From contig NZ_AXBB01000005.1 in assembly GCF_000473105.1 (NCBI RefSeq), forward strand, positions 62,001 through 126,000: a DNA stretch of 64,000 bases. Reading direction: 5' to 3'. This stretch comes from Phaeobacter inhibens DSM 16374 (GTDB lineage Bacteria; Pseudomonadota; Alphaproteobacteria; Rhodobacterales; Rhodobacteraceae). Positions 24,400-33,200 of the stretch are shown here, piece after piece. Position 1 is the first letter of the stretch. Each line of letters opens with the position of its first letter. The translations under genes and the position numbers were made by a program. Below the pieces are notes generated by a model that was not told the origin of the DNA, ran no database searches, and saw nothing but the letters and a program-made list of their open reading frames with translations.

Positions 24400-26337
24400 A
24401 TGAAATTGCTCGACCTGATGGAGCCGGAGGAAACTGTTGGCAACCTCTGGCACGATATGGCCAGCAATCTCGCCGGTGAGGTCGCAGAGGATGGCGCGAC
24501 GCTGTCTGCTGCGGCCTGCCGGTTGCAGGATCTGAGGCCAAGCCTGGCAGTGCTGTTTCGCGCTTTGGGCGGGGCCGCGTCGGTCGATCTGGTCGAGGCA
24601 CCCGCAACAGTGGCGCAACATCGACGCTCCCTTACGCACCGGGTTGCGGCGGACCGAATGCGCGAATTCATTCCCTGCTATGATGGTAGGCGATTGGCCC
24701 TGCCCCCAGTGATGGCCTGCTTTCCCCGTTATGAGTTGAACCGGGCCACGTACTTCTGGCTGGTCGCGCAGGCTGCGGTTGCCGAGGGCGCAGAGCTGCG
24801 ACCGCAGTCGGAGAAATTGGCGCGCGCCGCCGATCTGGCACGGATCCGGGTTACTCTCAACGCCAGCCGCCGCGCCGCCCAACAGTGCCCCGGCCTGCGG
24901 GAAACCTATCAACAAATGGCAAGTCTATGCTTGCAACAGCGCAAGGCGCAGCCGCCGCATGCCGCTGACCGGCTGGTCGCAGAACAGGTTGTCGCGGCTT
25001 TGTCTCAGGACCCTTGGGAGGTCACGGCCGGTCAGCCGTTTAGCGCGGAACTGCCGACGGAGGCGGGGGTGGGGCGCTATCTGCCTTTTGCACCAGTGCC
25101 GTTCTGGCTCCGCTTCGAGGCCCCCGGTCATTCCGTGGTGGCTGCGGAAGAGCCCGCCGATCAGACAAGTCCCTTGCCCACTGCGGCAAGCAGCAGTCGC
25201 AAGCTGGGCGCGCGCATTGATCAGGATCAGGCGCGCCGGAAGGACAGCTTCATCTTGCATCGGTTTGAATCCATCCTGTCCTGGGTGGAGTCGATGAATA
25301 TCAACCGCAGTGTCGATGATGACGACCCTGACAATGCTCAAAAGGCCGCAGAGGATCAGGATCTGATCCCGCTCACCAAACATGACCGCCGGTTGGCGTC
25401 CCGGTTGCGGTTGCATCTGGACCTGTCGCCCGCAGATGCCGAACACGAACGGTTGAGCGCTGAATTCACCTATCCCGAATGGAACCATCGCAGCCAAAGC
25501 GAGATGGCGGATCACTGTCGCGTGCTTGAGGCGGCCGCTCAGCCTGACACCAAGCACCCCTTTCAGCCCGATCTCCGCCAGATCCGGATGGTTCGTCGCC
25601 AATTCGAAGCGCTGCGCCCACGTCGGATCTTGCAACCACGCCAAGTCGAAGGCGCTGAACTGGACCTGGATGCGGTTATCTCTAACCAAGCGGATCTGGC
25701 GGCGACCGGACGTGGCAGTGACCGGCTCTGGCAGAGCGCACGCCAGCAGCAGCGCGATCTATCGGTCGCTTTTCTGATCGACACCTCACGGTCCACCGAG
25801 GCCGCGATTGCCGACAGCAGCGTGATTGAGATCGCCCGCAATGCAATGGCGGCGCTGGCTTTCGGGATTGATGTGGCAGGCGACCGATTGGCGATCTGGG
25901 GGTTCTCATCCCTGCGCCGTGACCGGGTGTTCCTGACCCGCTGCAAGGGGTTTGACATGCCGATGTCCGATGCCGTCACCGCCAATATCGGCGCGCTGCA
26001 ACCGGGCCACTACACCCGTCTTGGGGCAGCGATCCGCCACGTCAGCACCCGGCTGGCTGCAGAGCCATCCAGCCGCAAGCTGTTGATTGTCCTTACAGAC
26101 GGCAAGCCCAATGATTTGGACCATTATGAAGGCCAGCATGGTATTGAGGACAGCCGCATGGCCGTGCGCAGCGCCCGCAGCGTCGGCCAAAGCCTGCATG
26201 GCATCATCATCGACGAAGACGGACAGGACTGGTTCGCACGGATTTTCGGCCGCGGCGGGTTTTCGCTACTGCCGAACCCTGCCCGATTGTCGCGTGCCCT
26301 GCCCGACATCTACCGAAGCCTGACACAGGAGAACTGA
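24400..26337 (+). CDS. norD: NorD von Willebrand A-domain protein
   Basis: 645 residues. The N-terminal two thirds is helical and poorly defined. The C-terminal vWA domain begins near residue 450 and carries the metal-ion-dependent adhesion motif D-x-S-x-S as DTSRS from residue 461, with later ligands TRLG (near residue 545) and LTDGKPND (near residue 563). NorD works with NorQ to mature nitric oxide reductase. It begins four bases after norQ. An acidic linker DDDDPDNAQKAAEDQD near residue 307 is a typical flexible insert. Confidence 0.95.
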   Translation: MKLLDLMEPEETVGNLWHDMASNLAGEVAEDGATLSAAACRLQDLRPSLAVLFRALGGAASVDLVEAPATVAQHRRSLTHRVAADRMREFIPCYDGRRLALPPVMACFPRYELNRATYFWLVAQAAVAEGAELRPQSEKLARAADLARIRVTLNASRRAAQQCPGLRETYQQMASLCLQQRKAQPPHAADRLVAEQVVAALSQDPWEVTAGQPFSAELPTEAGVGRYLPFAPVPFWLRFEAPGHSVVAAEEPADQTSPLPTAASSSRKLGARIDQDQARRKDSFILHRFESILSWVESMNINRSVDDDDPDNAQKAAEDQDLIPLTKHDRRLASRLRLHLDLSPADAEHERLSAEFTYPEWNHRSQSEMADHCRVLEAAAQPDTKHPFQPDLRQIRMVRRQFEALRPRRILQPRQVEGAELDLDAVISNQADLAATGRGSDRLWQSARQQQRDLSVAFLIDTSRSTEAAIADSSVIEIARNAMAALAFGIDVAGDRLAIWGFSSLRRDRVFLTRCKGFDMPMSDAVTANIGALQPGHYTRLGAAIRHVSTRLAAEPSSRKLLIVLTDGKPNDLDHYEGQHGIEDSRMAVRSARSVGQSLHGIIIDEDGQDWFARIFGRGGFSLLPNPARLSRALPDIYRSLTQEN

Positions 26338-26338
26338 C

Positions 26339-26521
26339 ATGCGTCACATCTTATCGGGAATATTCTACGTCGCGATCACCGCTCTGCCCGCGATGGCGAC
26401 AGGCTTTGACCGTCCGGCACCGCAGGCGCAATCCGCGACTGCTGAATTCTGGTTTGGGCTGGCCTGTATCGCGCTGGTGCTGGCTCTTGCGGCGGTCCAT
26501 GTTCTTGTGAGGCGGCGATGA
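26339..26521 (+). CDS. Tiny exported membrane protein in the nor operon, 60 aa
   Basis: A signal-like N-terminus (MRHILSGIFYVAITALPAMA) is followed by a short polar stretch and one membrane helix (FWFGLACIALVLALAAVHVLV) with an Arg-rich end, so the main loop is probably periplasmic. It starts one base after the norD stop codon and overlaps the next gene by four bases. It could be NorF-like, but I see no firm family match. Coupling within the operon makes it a real gene. Confidence 0.75.
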   Translation: MRHILSGIFYVAITALPAMATGFDRPAPQAQSATAEFWFGLACIALVLALAAVHVLVRRR

Positions 26522-26739
26522 CGTCGCAGTCGGGCTGGTCACGCAGGCGTATCGCAATCGCACTTTATCCTCTTTGTGCAGGTGCCATGGCCGTCAATGT
26601 CTTCTTCGCCTCACTGATTACCAGCTGGCTTGGGATGCCAGTGCTGGGAACTGCTGCATCCATCGCGATCGGCGCCATGATCGCGGTGCCCGCCACCTAT
26701 GCCTTCGCCGGACATATCCGGCGCCTGATGGACACCTGA
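26518..26739 (+). CDS. Small two-helix membrane protein in the nor operon, 73 aa
   Basis: Two hydrophobic helices (IALYPLCAGAMAVNVFFASL and TAASIAIGAMIAVPATYAF) with Arg-rich ends give a hairpin in the inner membrane. The ATG lies inside the end of the previous 60-residue gene (ATGA). It lies directly before nnrS; small membrane proteins at this place have been called NnrT in some denitrifiers, but I cannot confirm the name. Confidence 0.75.
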   Translation: MTSQSGWSRRRIAIALYPLCAGAMAVNVFFASLITSWLGMPVLGTAASIAIGAMIAVPATYAFAGHIRRLMDT

Positions 26740-26764
26740 GGTTTTATATGAACGGATCTGACCT

Positions 26765-27988
26765 ATGACAGTGACAACAGACGCAGGTCGCAAGGAGACA
26801 AACGCGTCATCCTGGGCACCTGCCATTCTCTCCTACGGTTTTCGCCCGTTTTTCTTTCTCGCCGCGCTTTGGGCCGGTCTGGCGATGATCGCCTGGATCG
26901 GACAGCTGAGCGGTGTACTCACGCTCCCGATCATGCGGGATCCGGTCTCCTGGCATGCCAAGGCATTCCTGTTTGGGTACCTCAGCGCAGTTCTGGCAGG
27001 CTTCCTGCTCACGGCGGCCCCAAATTGGACTGGAGGCGCGCCGCTCAATGGATGGCCGTTGCTGGGTTTGGTCCTGCTCTGGCTGGCAGGGCGCGTCACC
27101 GATCTCTATACCGCAGATCTGCCTGCCGTCGTCGTGGCCTGTGTCGATGTGAGTTTTCCGCTCATCCTAGGAGCCGTAATCCTGCGTGAGGTTATCGCCG
27201 GAAGAAACTGGCGCAACCTTGTTGTTCTAGTGTTGTTGGGGCTGCACACATTGGCGTTGCTATTGGTACATCTGGAGACGGCAGGAGGTGGATACCCCGC
27301 CCAAGGTCTCGGCATGCGTTTGGGATTAGCAACGGTGATTGGCATGATCTGTCTCATTGGCGGTCGCATCATCCCCAGTTTCACGGGCAATTGGCTCCTT
27401 AAGATGGGTGTTGATGCCCGTCCCGCCAGCCCGATGCAGCGCCTCGACAAATTTGTCTTTGCTATCAGCCTGCCTGCCCTTGGCATCTGGGTTGCGGCGC
27501 CGGATCATATCGCGGCGGCTGTTGCACTAACGATCTTTGCGATGGGGCATCTGCTGCGCCTGGCGCGCTGGCAGGGACACCGCACAGCGGCGGAGCCATT
27601 GCTTGCCGTGCTGCATCTGGCCTATGCGATGGTTCCCTGCGGCGCGGTCCTCATGGCTATTTCAAAGATCCCGCACGTGCCACTGGACACAGCCGCAGCT
27701 CAGCACCTCTGGATGGCAGGCGCCATTGGCATGATGACCCTCGCCGTGATGATACGTGCCACGCTGGGCCATACCGGGCGACGGCTGGTGGCGGGTCCCG
27801 GCGCAAAATTGATCTTGCTGGCGGTTCTGGTGGCGAGTGTCATCCGAATTGTCGCCGGGATTGGCGTGGGTAGCGCTGGTTGGCTTTATCACCTCTCGGC
27901 CGCGGCATGGTGTACGGCGTTCTTTGGATACGCACTGGTATACGGGGCAGCTCTTTTCTCGGCCAGACGAGCTGCCGTGCAGGCATAG
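26765..27988 (+). CDS. nnrS: NnrS heme-copper membrane protein
   Basis: 407 residues and about twelve hydrophobic helices. The family opening AILSYGFRPFFFLAALWAGLAM and DPVSWHAKAFLFGYLSAVLAGFLLTAAPNWTG is clear, as are GGRIIPSFTGNWL near residue 200 and conserved His residues (HAKAF, HLETAG, HTGRR) that can bind heme or copper. NnrS protects cells against nitrosative stress, in part by keeping cellular iron pools usable under NO. It is the last recognisable nitrogen-oxide gene of the norCBQD operon. Confidence 0.95.
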   Translation: MTVTTDAGRKETNASSWAPAILSYGFRPFFFLAALWAGLAMIAWIGQLSGVLTLPIMRDPVSWHAKAFLFGYLSAVLAGFLLTAAPNWTGGAPLNGWPLLGLVLLWLAGRVTDLYTADLPAVVVACVDVSFPLILGAVILREVIAGRNWRNLVVLVLLGLHTLALLLVHLETAGGGYPAQGLGMRLGLATVIGMICLIGGRIIPSFTGNWLLKMGVDARPASPMQRLDKFVFAISLPALGIWVAAPDHIAAAVALTIFAMGHLLRLARWQGHRTAAEPLLAVLHLAYAMVPCGAVLMAISKIPHVPLDTAAAQHLWMAGAIGMMTLAVMIRATLGHTGRRLVAGPGAKLILLAVLVASVIRIVAGIGVGSAGWLYHLSAAAWCTAFFGYALVYGAALFSARRAAVQA

Positions 27989-28106
27989 CACGTTGTCAGA
28001 GCCGAGACCCGCCATTGCACGCCAGACGACCCCTTCGGTCTGCAAAGCCCTGTTTCCACCTCAAAACCACTCGCAATTCAACCGCAGTCGAACTACGACA
28101 CTGTCT

Positions 28107-28487
28107 ATGCGATTCGCGGTTCATATCTTTCCACGACTGGCCATGATGCTGGCGCTCGTGCTCGCCCTGGCCAGCACTGGTTTTGCACATACGATTGAGC
28201 GCGCCGAAGACTCACCGGACTACGCAGCCTTTGTCGCGGCAGGCGGCGCACTCAGTGATCTATGTGGCGACAGTCAGGATCCGGGCCACGGTACTCTCGC
28301 GCAATGTGAAGCGTGTCGACTGGTCGCGGCCGCGCTGATACCTGACCATCCGGCAACGCCCGGCGTCGCATGGGTGCAACGTTCAACGGCATCTGCTCCA
28401 TTGACGAGACTGCCGCACAGCACGCTTTGGCGTGATCCGGCCCATGGCAGCCGAGCTCCTCCTCCGCTTTTGACCACTCTTCTCTGA
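28107..28487 (+). CDS. Small exported Cys-containing protein, 126 aa
   Basis: Signal peptide FPRLAMMLALVLALASTGFAH, then a mature part with LCGDSQDPGHGTLAQCEACRLVAAALIP. The Cys and His spacing in this segment resembles DUF2946-type small periplasmic proteins linked to copper or heme, which is an impression, not a firm match. The ATG at 28107 was chosen because it precedes the signal peptide; the open frame reaches further upstream over non-coding-looking sequence. It lies 60 bases before a PepSY membrane protein and is probably co-transcribed with it. Confidence 0.65.
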   Translation: MRFAVHIFPRLAMMLALVLALASTGFAHTIERAEDSPDYAAFVAAGGALSDLCGDSQDPGHGTLAQCEACRLVAAALIPDHPATPGVAWVQRSTASAPLTRLPHSTLWRDPAHGSRAPPPLLTTLL

Positions 28488-28546
28488 CGTCAATTGCAAC
28501 TCAGGTGCTGTGACAACAACAGCATCCAAAGGCCTGGAGCCAACCC

Positions 28547-29935
28547 ATGACTATGCCCAATTCCACCGCGCAGCCGCAGGGCAGCGCGCAAAAACTCTAT
28601 TTTGCCGCCTGGCGGTGGCATTTCTACACCGGACTGTTTGTCATTCCGTTTCTCGCTACACTCGCGGTTACCGGCCTCGCCATGCTGTGGATCGCCTGGA
28701 TCGATGGTCGCGATGGTGAGCGCACGCCCGTGGCGCCGCAAGAACAGGTTCAACCACTCTCGGTGCAGGCCGAGGCCGCGCAAGCACGCTTGCCAGAGGG
28801 CGAGTTAAGACAATACGTGGCTCCCCGCGATGCCGATCTCGCCGCGCTTTTTCGTGTTGATCATGATGGCGATGCCGTCATGATCGCGGTTGATCCCTAC
28901 ACCGCTGAGGTCATCGAGACCTTCCCGCGCCGCAGCGGTTGGTATGATTTTGCGGATAACTTGCACAGCGATCTGATGCTAGGTGTCAGCGGTGACCGGA
29001 TTTTGGAAACGGCAGCCTCTTTGGCGTTGGTGCTGATTGCAACCGGCCTTTACATGTGGTGGCCCCGGACGATCGGGTGGCGTCGCGCCCTGCTGCCCAG
29101 CCTAGGACGTGGTCGGAGCCTGTGGAAATCACTGCATGGTGTGGTCGGCATCTGGATCTCGCTGTTTCTCACACTGTTTCTAGTTTCTGGCCTAGCGTGG
29201 GCCGGCATTTGGGGGGGTAAAATGGTGCAGGCCTGGAGCCAGTTCCCAGCTGAAAAATGGGACAATGTACCGCTATCCGAAGACGTCCACGCCAGTATGG
29301 ATCACGCCCGGCGCGAAGTCCCCTGGGCGTTGGAACAAACGCCGATGCCTGCCTCGGGCAGCGATGTGGGACGGGTCGGTGTGACAACTGCTCTCGTCGA
29401 CATCGACAGCATCGATGCCTTGGCCCGCCGCATCGGGTTCGAGGGGCGGTATCAGCTGAGCATTCCGCGCGGCGACACCGGCGTCTGGACCGTCAGCCGG
29501 GATTCAATGAGCACAGACAGCACCAACCCCACCTCCGACCGGACCGTTCATATCGACCGCCATACGGGTAAGATCCTGGCCGATGTCCGGTTTGCCGATT
29601 ACTCTTGGGCGGGGAAGGCGATGGCGGTTGGCATCGCCCTTCATATGGGGACCCTGGGGCTATGGAGCGTTCTCGCAAACACGCTGGTTTGTCTGTCCGT
29701 CCTGTTCCTATGTGTCAGCGCAATTGTGCTCTGGTGGAAACGTCGTCCGACCAGGGCTGGCCGTCTTTCGGCGCCGCCGATGCCAAAGGAAATGCCCATC
29801 TGGCAGGGCGCAGTCCTGGTTGGCCTCGCCGTGTCCATGGCGTTTCCCATGGCAGGGCTGGCGCTTCTGACGCTGCTGGTAGTTGACTGGATGCTCCTGT
29901 CCCGCCTACCGGCTCTGCGCCATAGGCTGACGTAA
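28547..29935 (+). CDS. PepSY-associated membrane protein (PiuB-like)
   Basis: 462 residues with four membrane helices in the PepSY_TM arrangement: WRWHFYTGLFVIPFLATLAVTGLAML near residue 25, HSDLMLGVSGDRILETAASLALVLIATGLYMWWPR near residue 146, KSLHGVVGIWISLFLTLFLVSGLAW near residue 190, and a pair near residues 370-390. A large periplasmic loop holds a second PepSY module (DRHTGKILADVRFADYSW). His residues at helix starts are typical. Members are linked to iron, heme or copper handling and to reductase activity. The role next to nir/nor genes may be metal supply, which is inference. A strong terminator follows. Confidence 0.88.
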   Translation: MTMPNSTAQPQGSAQKLYFAAWRWHFYTGLFVIPFLATLAVTGLAMLWIAWIDGRDGERTPVAPQEQVQPLSVQAEAAQARLPEGELRQYVAPRDADLAALFRVDHDGDAVMIAVDPYTAEVIETFPRRSGWYDFADNLHSDLMLGVSGDRILETAASLALVLIATGLYMWWPRTIGWRRALLPSLGRGRSLWKSLHGVVGIWISLFLTLFLVSGLAWAGIWGGKMVQAWSQFPAEKWDNVPLSEDVHASMDHARREVPWALEQTPMPASGSDVGRVGVTTALVDIDSIDALARRIGFEGRYQLSIPRGDTGVWTVSRDSMSTDSTNPTSDRTVHIDRHTGKILADVRFADYSWAGKAMAVGIALHMGTLGLWSVLANTLVCLSVLFLCVSAIVLWWKRRPTRAGRLSAPPMPKEMPIWQGAVLVGLAVSMAFPMAGLALLTLLVVDWMLLSRLPALRHRLT

Positions 29936-29946
29936 CATCGCCCTCC

Positions 29947-29981
29947 AATGCGCGCCGACATTTTTTGGCGCGCATTTTTTT
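29947..29981 (+). terminator. Strong rho-independent terminator after the PepSY gene
   Basis: AATGCGCGCC and GGCGCGCATT are perfect 10-bp arms around a 10-base loop, followed by TTTTT. It ends the nitrogen-oxide region. Confidence 0.92.
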
Positions 29982-30035
29982 GACAGGGAATACCGAGAAA
30001 TTTTGGGGTGCCACGTAGTCTCCCCATCTGGGATG

Positions 30036-30240
30036 GGGTCAGAATCCATTGATTTCCGTACTGCGGAGTGGTTCATCGCGCGCAAACGAGCGGTGAACAT
30101 GTCTGATCTTTTCTGGCTGACGGATGCACAGATATCGTGTTTTGAGTGGGATTATCTTTATCAATCGTAGTAGCTTGCGCTGCTATCGCTCCGACTGCAA
30201 CGGTCATCTACTGGCTCTGAAACTCAATGAATCCAAACCC
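30036..30240. mobile_element. Internally deleted IS5-type remnant (MITE-like, about 205 bp)
   Basis: The left end GGGTCAGAATCCATTGATTT and the right end, read inward as GGGTTTGGATTCATTGAGTT, are imperfect inverted repeats. Inside, from 30099, the frame MSDLFWLTDAQI matches the transposase start of an IS5-type family common in Roseobacter genomes. From 30136 in another frame RVLSGIIFINR follows, a segment that normally lies about 25 residues later. The middle of the gene and most of its 3' end are missing. The family match is from memory. The right end coincides with the last base of the RTX gene's stop codon. Confidence 0.7.
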
Positions 30241-33200
30241 TAGAACAGGAACACAGCCTCATTCAGATCCGCCAGCGATATGTTGTGGAGGGTTAGCGTG
30301 CTGCCATCCTCAAAACTGAAGATGAAATCGCCATCTGATTGCATGCCAAAGGCAAGCGCCTGCTCACGATCAGTGAAGCTGAAGTCCCTGAGGTTAAGCT
30401 GATCATCTTGCACATTGAAATCTGAAATTCGGTCGTTGCCGCGCCCGCTGGCAAAAATAAACGTATCACGACCCGCGCCTCCGCGTAACAGATCATCGCC
30501 CATGCCGCCGTTCAATGTGTCCTTGCCGTCGCCACCAGCGAGGCTATCATCGCCGCTGCCGCCGAAGGCCCTGTCATCATCGATACCGAGGGAGATCTGG
30601 TCGTTCCCGAGGTCACCGCGGACACGATCGGCACCAGAACCGGCAAAGACCGTATCGTTACCCTGCCCGGCACGGACACTATCGGAGCCCTGGCCGCCAT
30701 AGACACGGTCCGCGCCTTGGCCACCGCGCAGCGTATCATCGCCTTGCCCGCCATGAAGCATGTCATTCCCGCCGCCACCGTTCAGCTGATCATTCCCCGC
30801 GCCCGCAACACCGCGGTCGTTGCCTAAACCGAGGAACAGCCGATCGTCACCGTCACCACCGCGCAATGTATCAACGCCCTTGCCACCATGGAGGAGATCT
30901 TCGCCTCGATCCCCGGTAATGCGGTCATTTCCACCGCCGCCGTTGATGGTGTCATTGTAGTTAGTGCCACTGAAGGTGTCATTGTCATCACCTGCCGACA
31001 CATCCATCGGTGTTTCAACAGGAGCTGGCGTTCCGCCTGACGATCCACCACCTGAGGACGCGGGATCTACATTGATCGTAATCACGGCCAAATCAGATAT
31101 TGCACCATCACCGCCAACGATCCTGACACCGATCTCCCGGTTTCCATCTGTCGGGGCACCGCCAGATGTGTTGTCATATTGAACGGCACTGAGAAAGCTT
31201 TGCATCGCCGCATGGGTTGCGCCTGCGGTAAGGTTGATCACCAGATCCTCTCCCGCGCCGCCAGTTCCGGTGGCCGAAACAGTTCCGATGGCTACGCCGC
31301 TTACCGATACGACAGACCCATTGCCCAGACCTGCGGATAGGGAAACGACGCCGCTGACATCCACCGAGATACGGTCTTCGGCCTGCATGCCGTTTTCGTA
31401 GGAAATCGTCACGGTCCCCTGATCAAAATTTGCATCGTCCGGGTCGCTGACGGTCAGATTACCATCCACATCAATGGGGGTCGCATTAGCGCCTTCGGTA
31501 AACGTAAAACTGTCGCCGTCCAAGTTTCCGATGACCGGAGGACTGCTGACGGCAAGAATATCAAACGTGCCAGAAACATCCTGATCGCCGCCGTTTGTGC
31601 TACCATCATTATCATTCAATGTCAGATCGAAGGTCCGCGTTCCGCTTGCGGAGGGCGCAGAATAGGTGAGATTCTGCAGAAGCGTTTGCACGTTGGCGCT
31701 GGTCGCACTTCCGGTTGTGAAATTAATTGTGAGCGTTCCACCATTGGCGCCGACATTGGTGGGGTCAATGGTCCCAACCGTCACCCCATTGACCTGCACG
31801 GTCTGCCCTGCGGCTATGACTGCATCCCCATCTGATGTGACAAGCGTGCCATCCACGCCCCAGGACCCATTTGCAGTTCCCGAGGTCTGTTGGATGGTCA
31901 GAGACCCCCCTTGGTAGTCATCAGAATCGAGGTTCGAGACCGCGGCATCATTGAGCCCGCTGAGGTCTGCAAAACCCGTCCCGAGAACAATCTGGCTGGC
32001 GGCCTCGGCAAACACCGCGTCCACCACGGGTGCGTCATTCACCGGGCTCACCGTTACAGTCGACGCCAGTGACAGCGTGGCACTGTTCTCATCGCTGCCC
32101 GTTGCACTACCACTGTCGGTCAAGCCCGTGATTGTGACAACACGGTTGGAGGCATTGGTCGGATCCTCTGACGTGTTCTCATAGGTGATAGCGTCCACCA
32201 AGGTTTGAACGGCTGCCGAGCTCATCGTGCCGCTTGTCAGCGTGACGGTGGCGGTTGTGCCAGTGACCGAAACTGTGGCTGATAGGCTATTTGTTGCAGT
32301 GGTGAGCGTGTTGGCATCGGTCAACGCAAGTGCACTGCCATCAATGTTCAGGATTTCCGCGCTGCCATCGGCCAAGTTGGTGATAGTCAAACGCAGCTCA
32401 GTAAAGGTCTGCCCGGACTCTATCGTATCGGCGCTGACTGTATGGAACAGATCCATAGCAGTGCCGCCTTCGATGAAATTCGGATCGGTGCCGGTTGCGC
32501 TCAACGTGGGCGCATCATCCGTCGCGGCGACGGTTACGGTCACGGTCGCCGTATCTGAAGTGATGCCAACATCATCCACGATTGTGACACCCAGCGTTCG
32601 GTTTGCTGTATTTGGTTCATCGCTGGTGTTGTTATACGACAGCTCGGTTATGAGGGCCTGTACCCGTGCTGGGGTCGCGTTGGTGTTAAGGTCGACCACA
32701 AGGTTTTCATTCGCGCCACCTGTTGACCCTGCAGCGAGCGCTCCGATCATCACCCCCTGCACCGTCACCGTTGAACCAGCAGTCTGTCCGGCAGACAGCG
32801 CAACATTTGCGCTGGTGTCAATGACAATGCGATCATGGGCGGTTTGCCCGCTCTGAAACGCGACGGTCAACGAACCGCTGTTGAAATTGCCGCCATCTGC
32901 ATCACTGACAGTGATGTCTGCGTTTGTATCCAAGGCAACATCGCCACCGTTTTCAACGAATGCAACAGTGTCACCAGAAAGATTGGCGATCACAGGTTTG
33001 TTGCCAATGGACATTGAAAAGTCGACCGAGATATCCTGATCACCGCCATTGGCGGTGCCGTCGTTGTCGTTCAATGTTATGGTAAAGGTCTGCTGACCGG
33101 ATCCCGCGGCAGCGCCCCAACTCAGGTTCTGGATCAAGGACTGGATGGTGGCGTTGGTGGCATTGGCCCCAAAATCTATCCTGAGATCATTGCCGCCTTG

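Noticed and set aside
29906-30100. A 64-codon minus-strand frame over the PepSY terminator
   Set aside because: It runs through a strong terminator and the IS relic, so it is not a gene.
30700-31000. Possible CRISPR-like repetition in the RTX region
   Set aside because: The periodicity is 27 bases or multiples and encodes the glycine-rich calcium-binding nonapeptides; there are no constant repeats with unique spacers.
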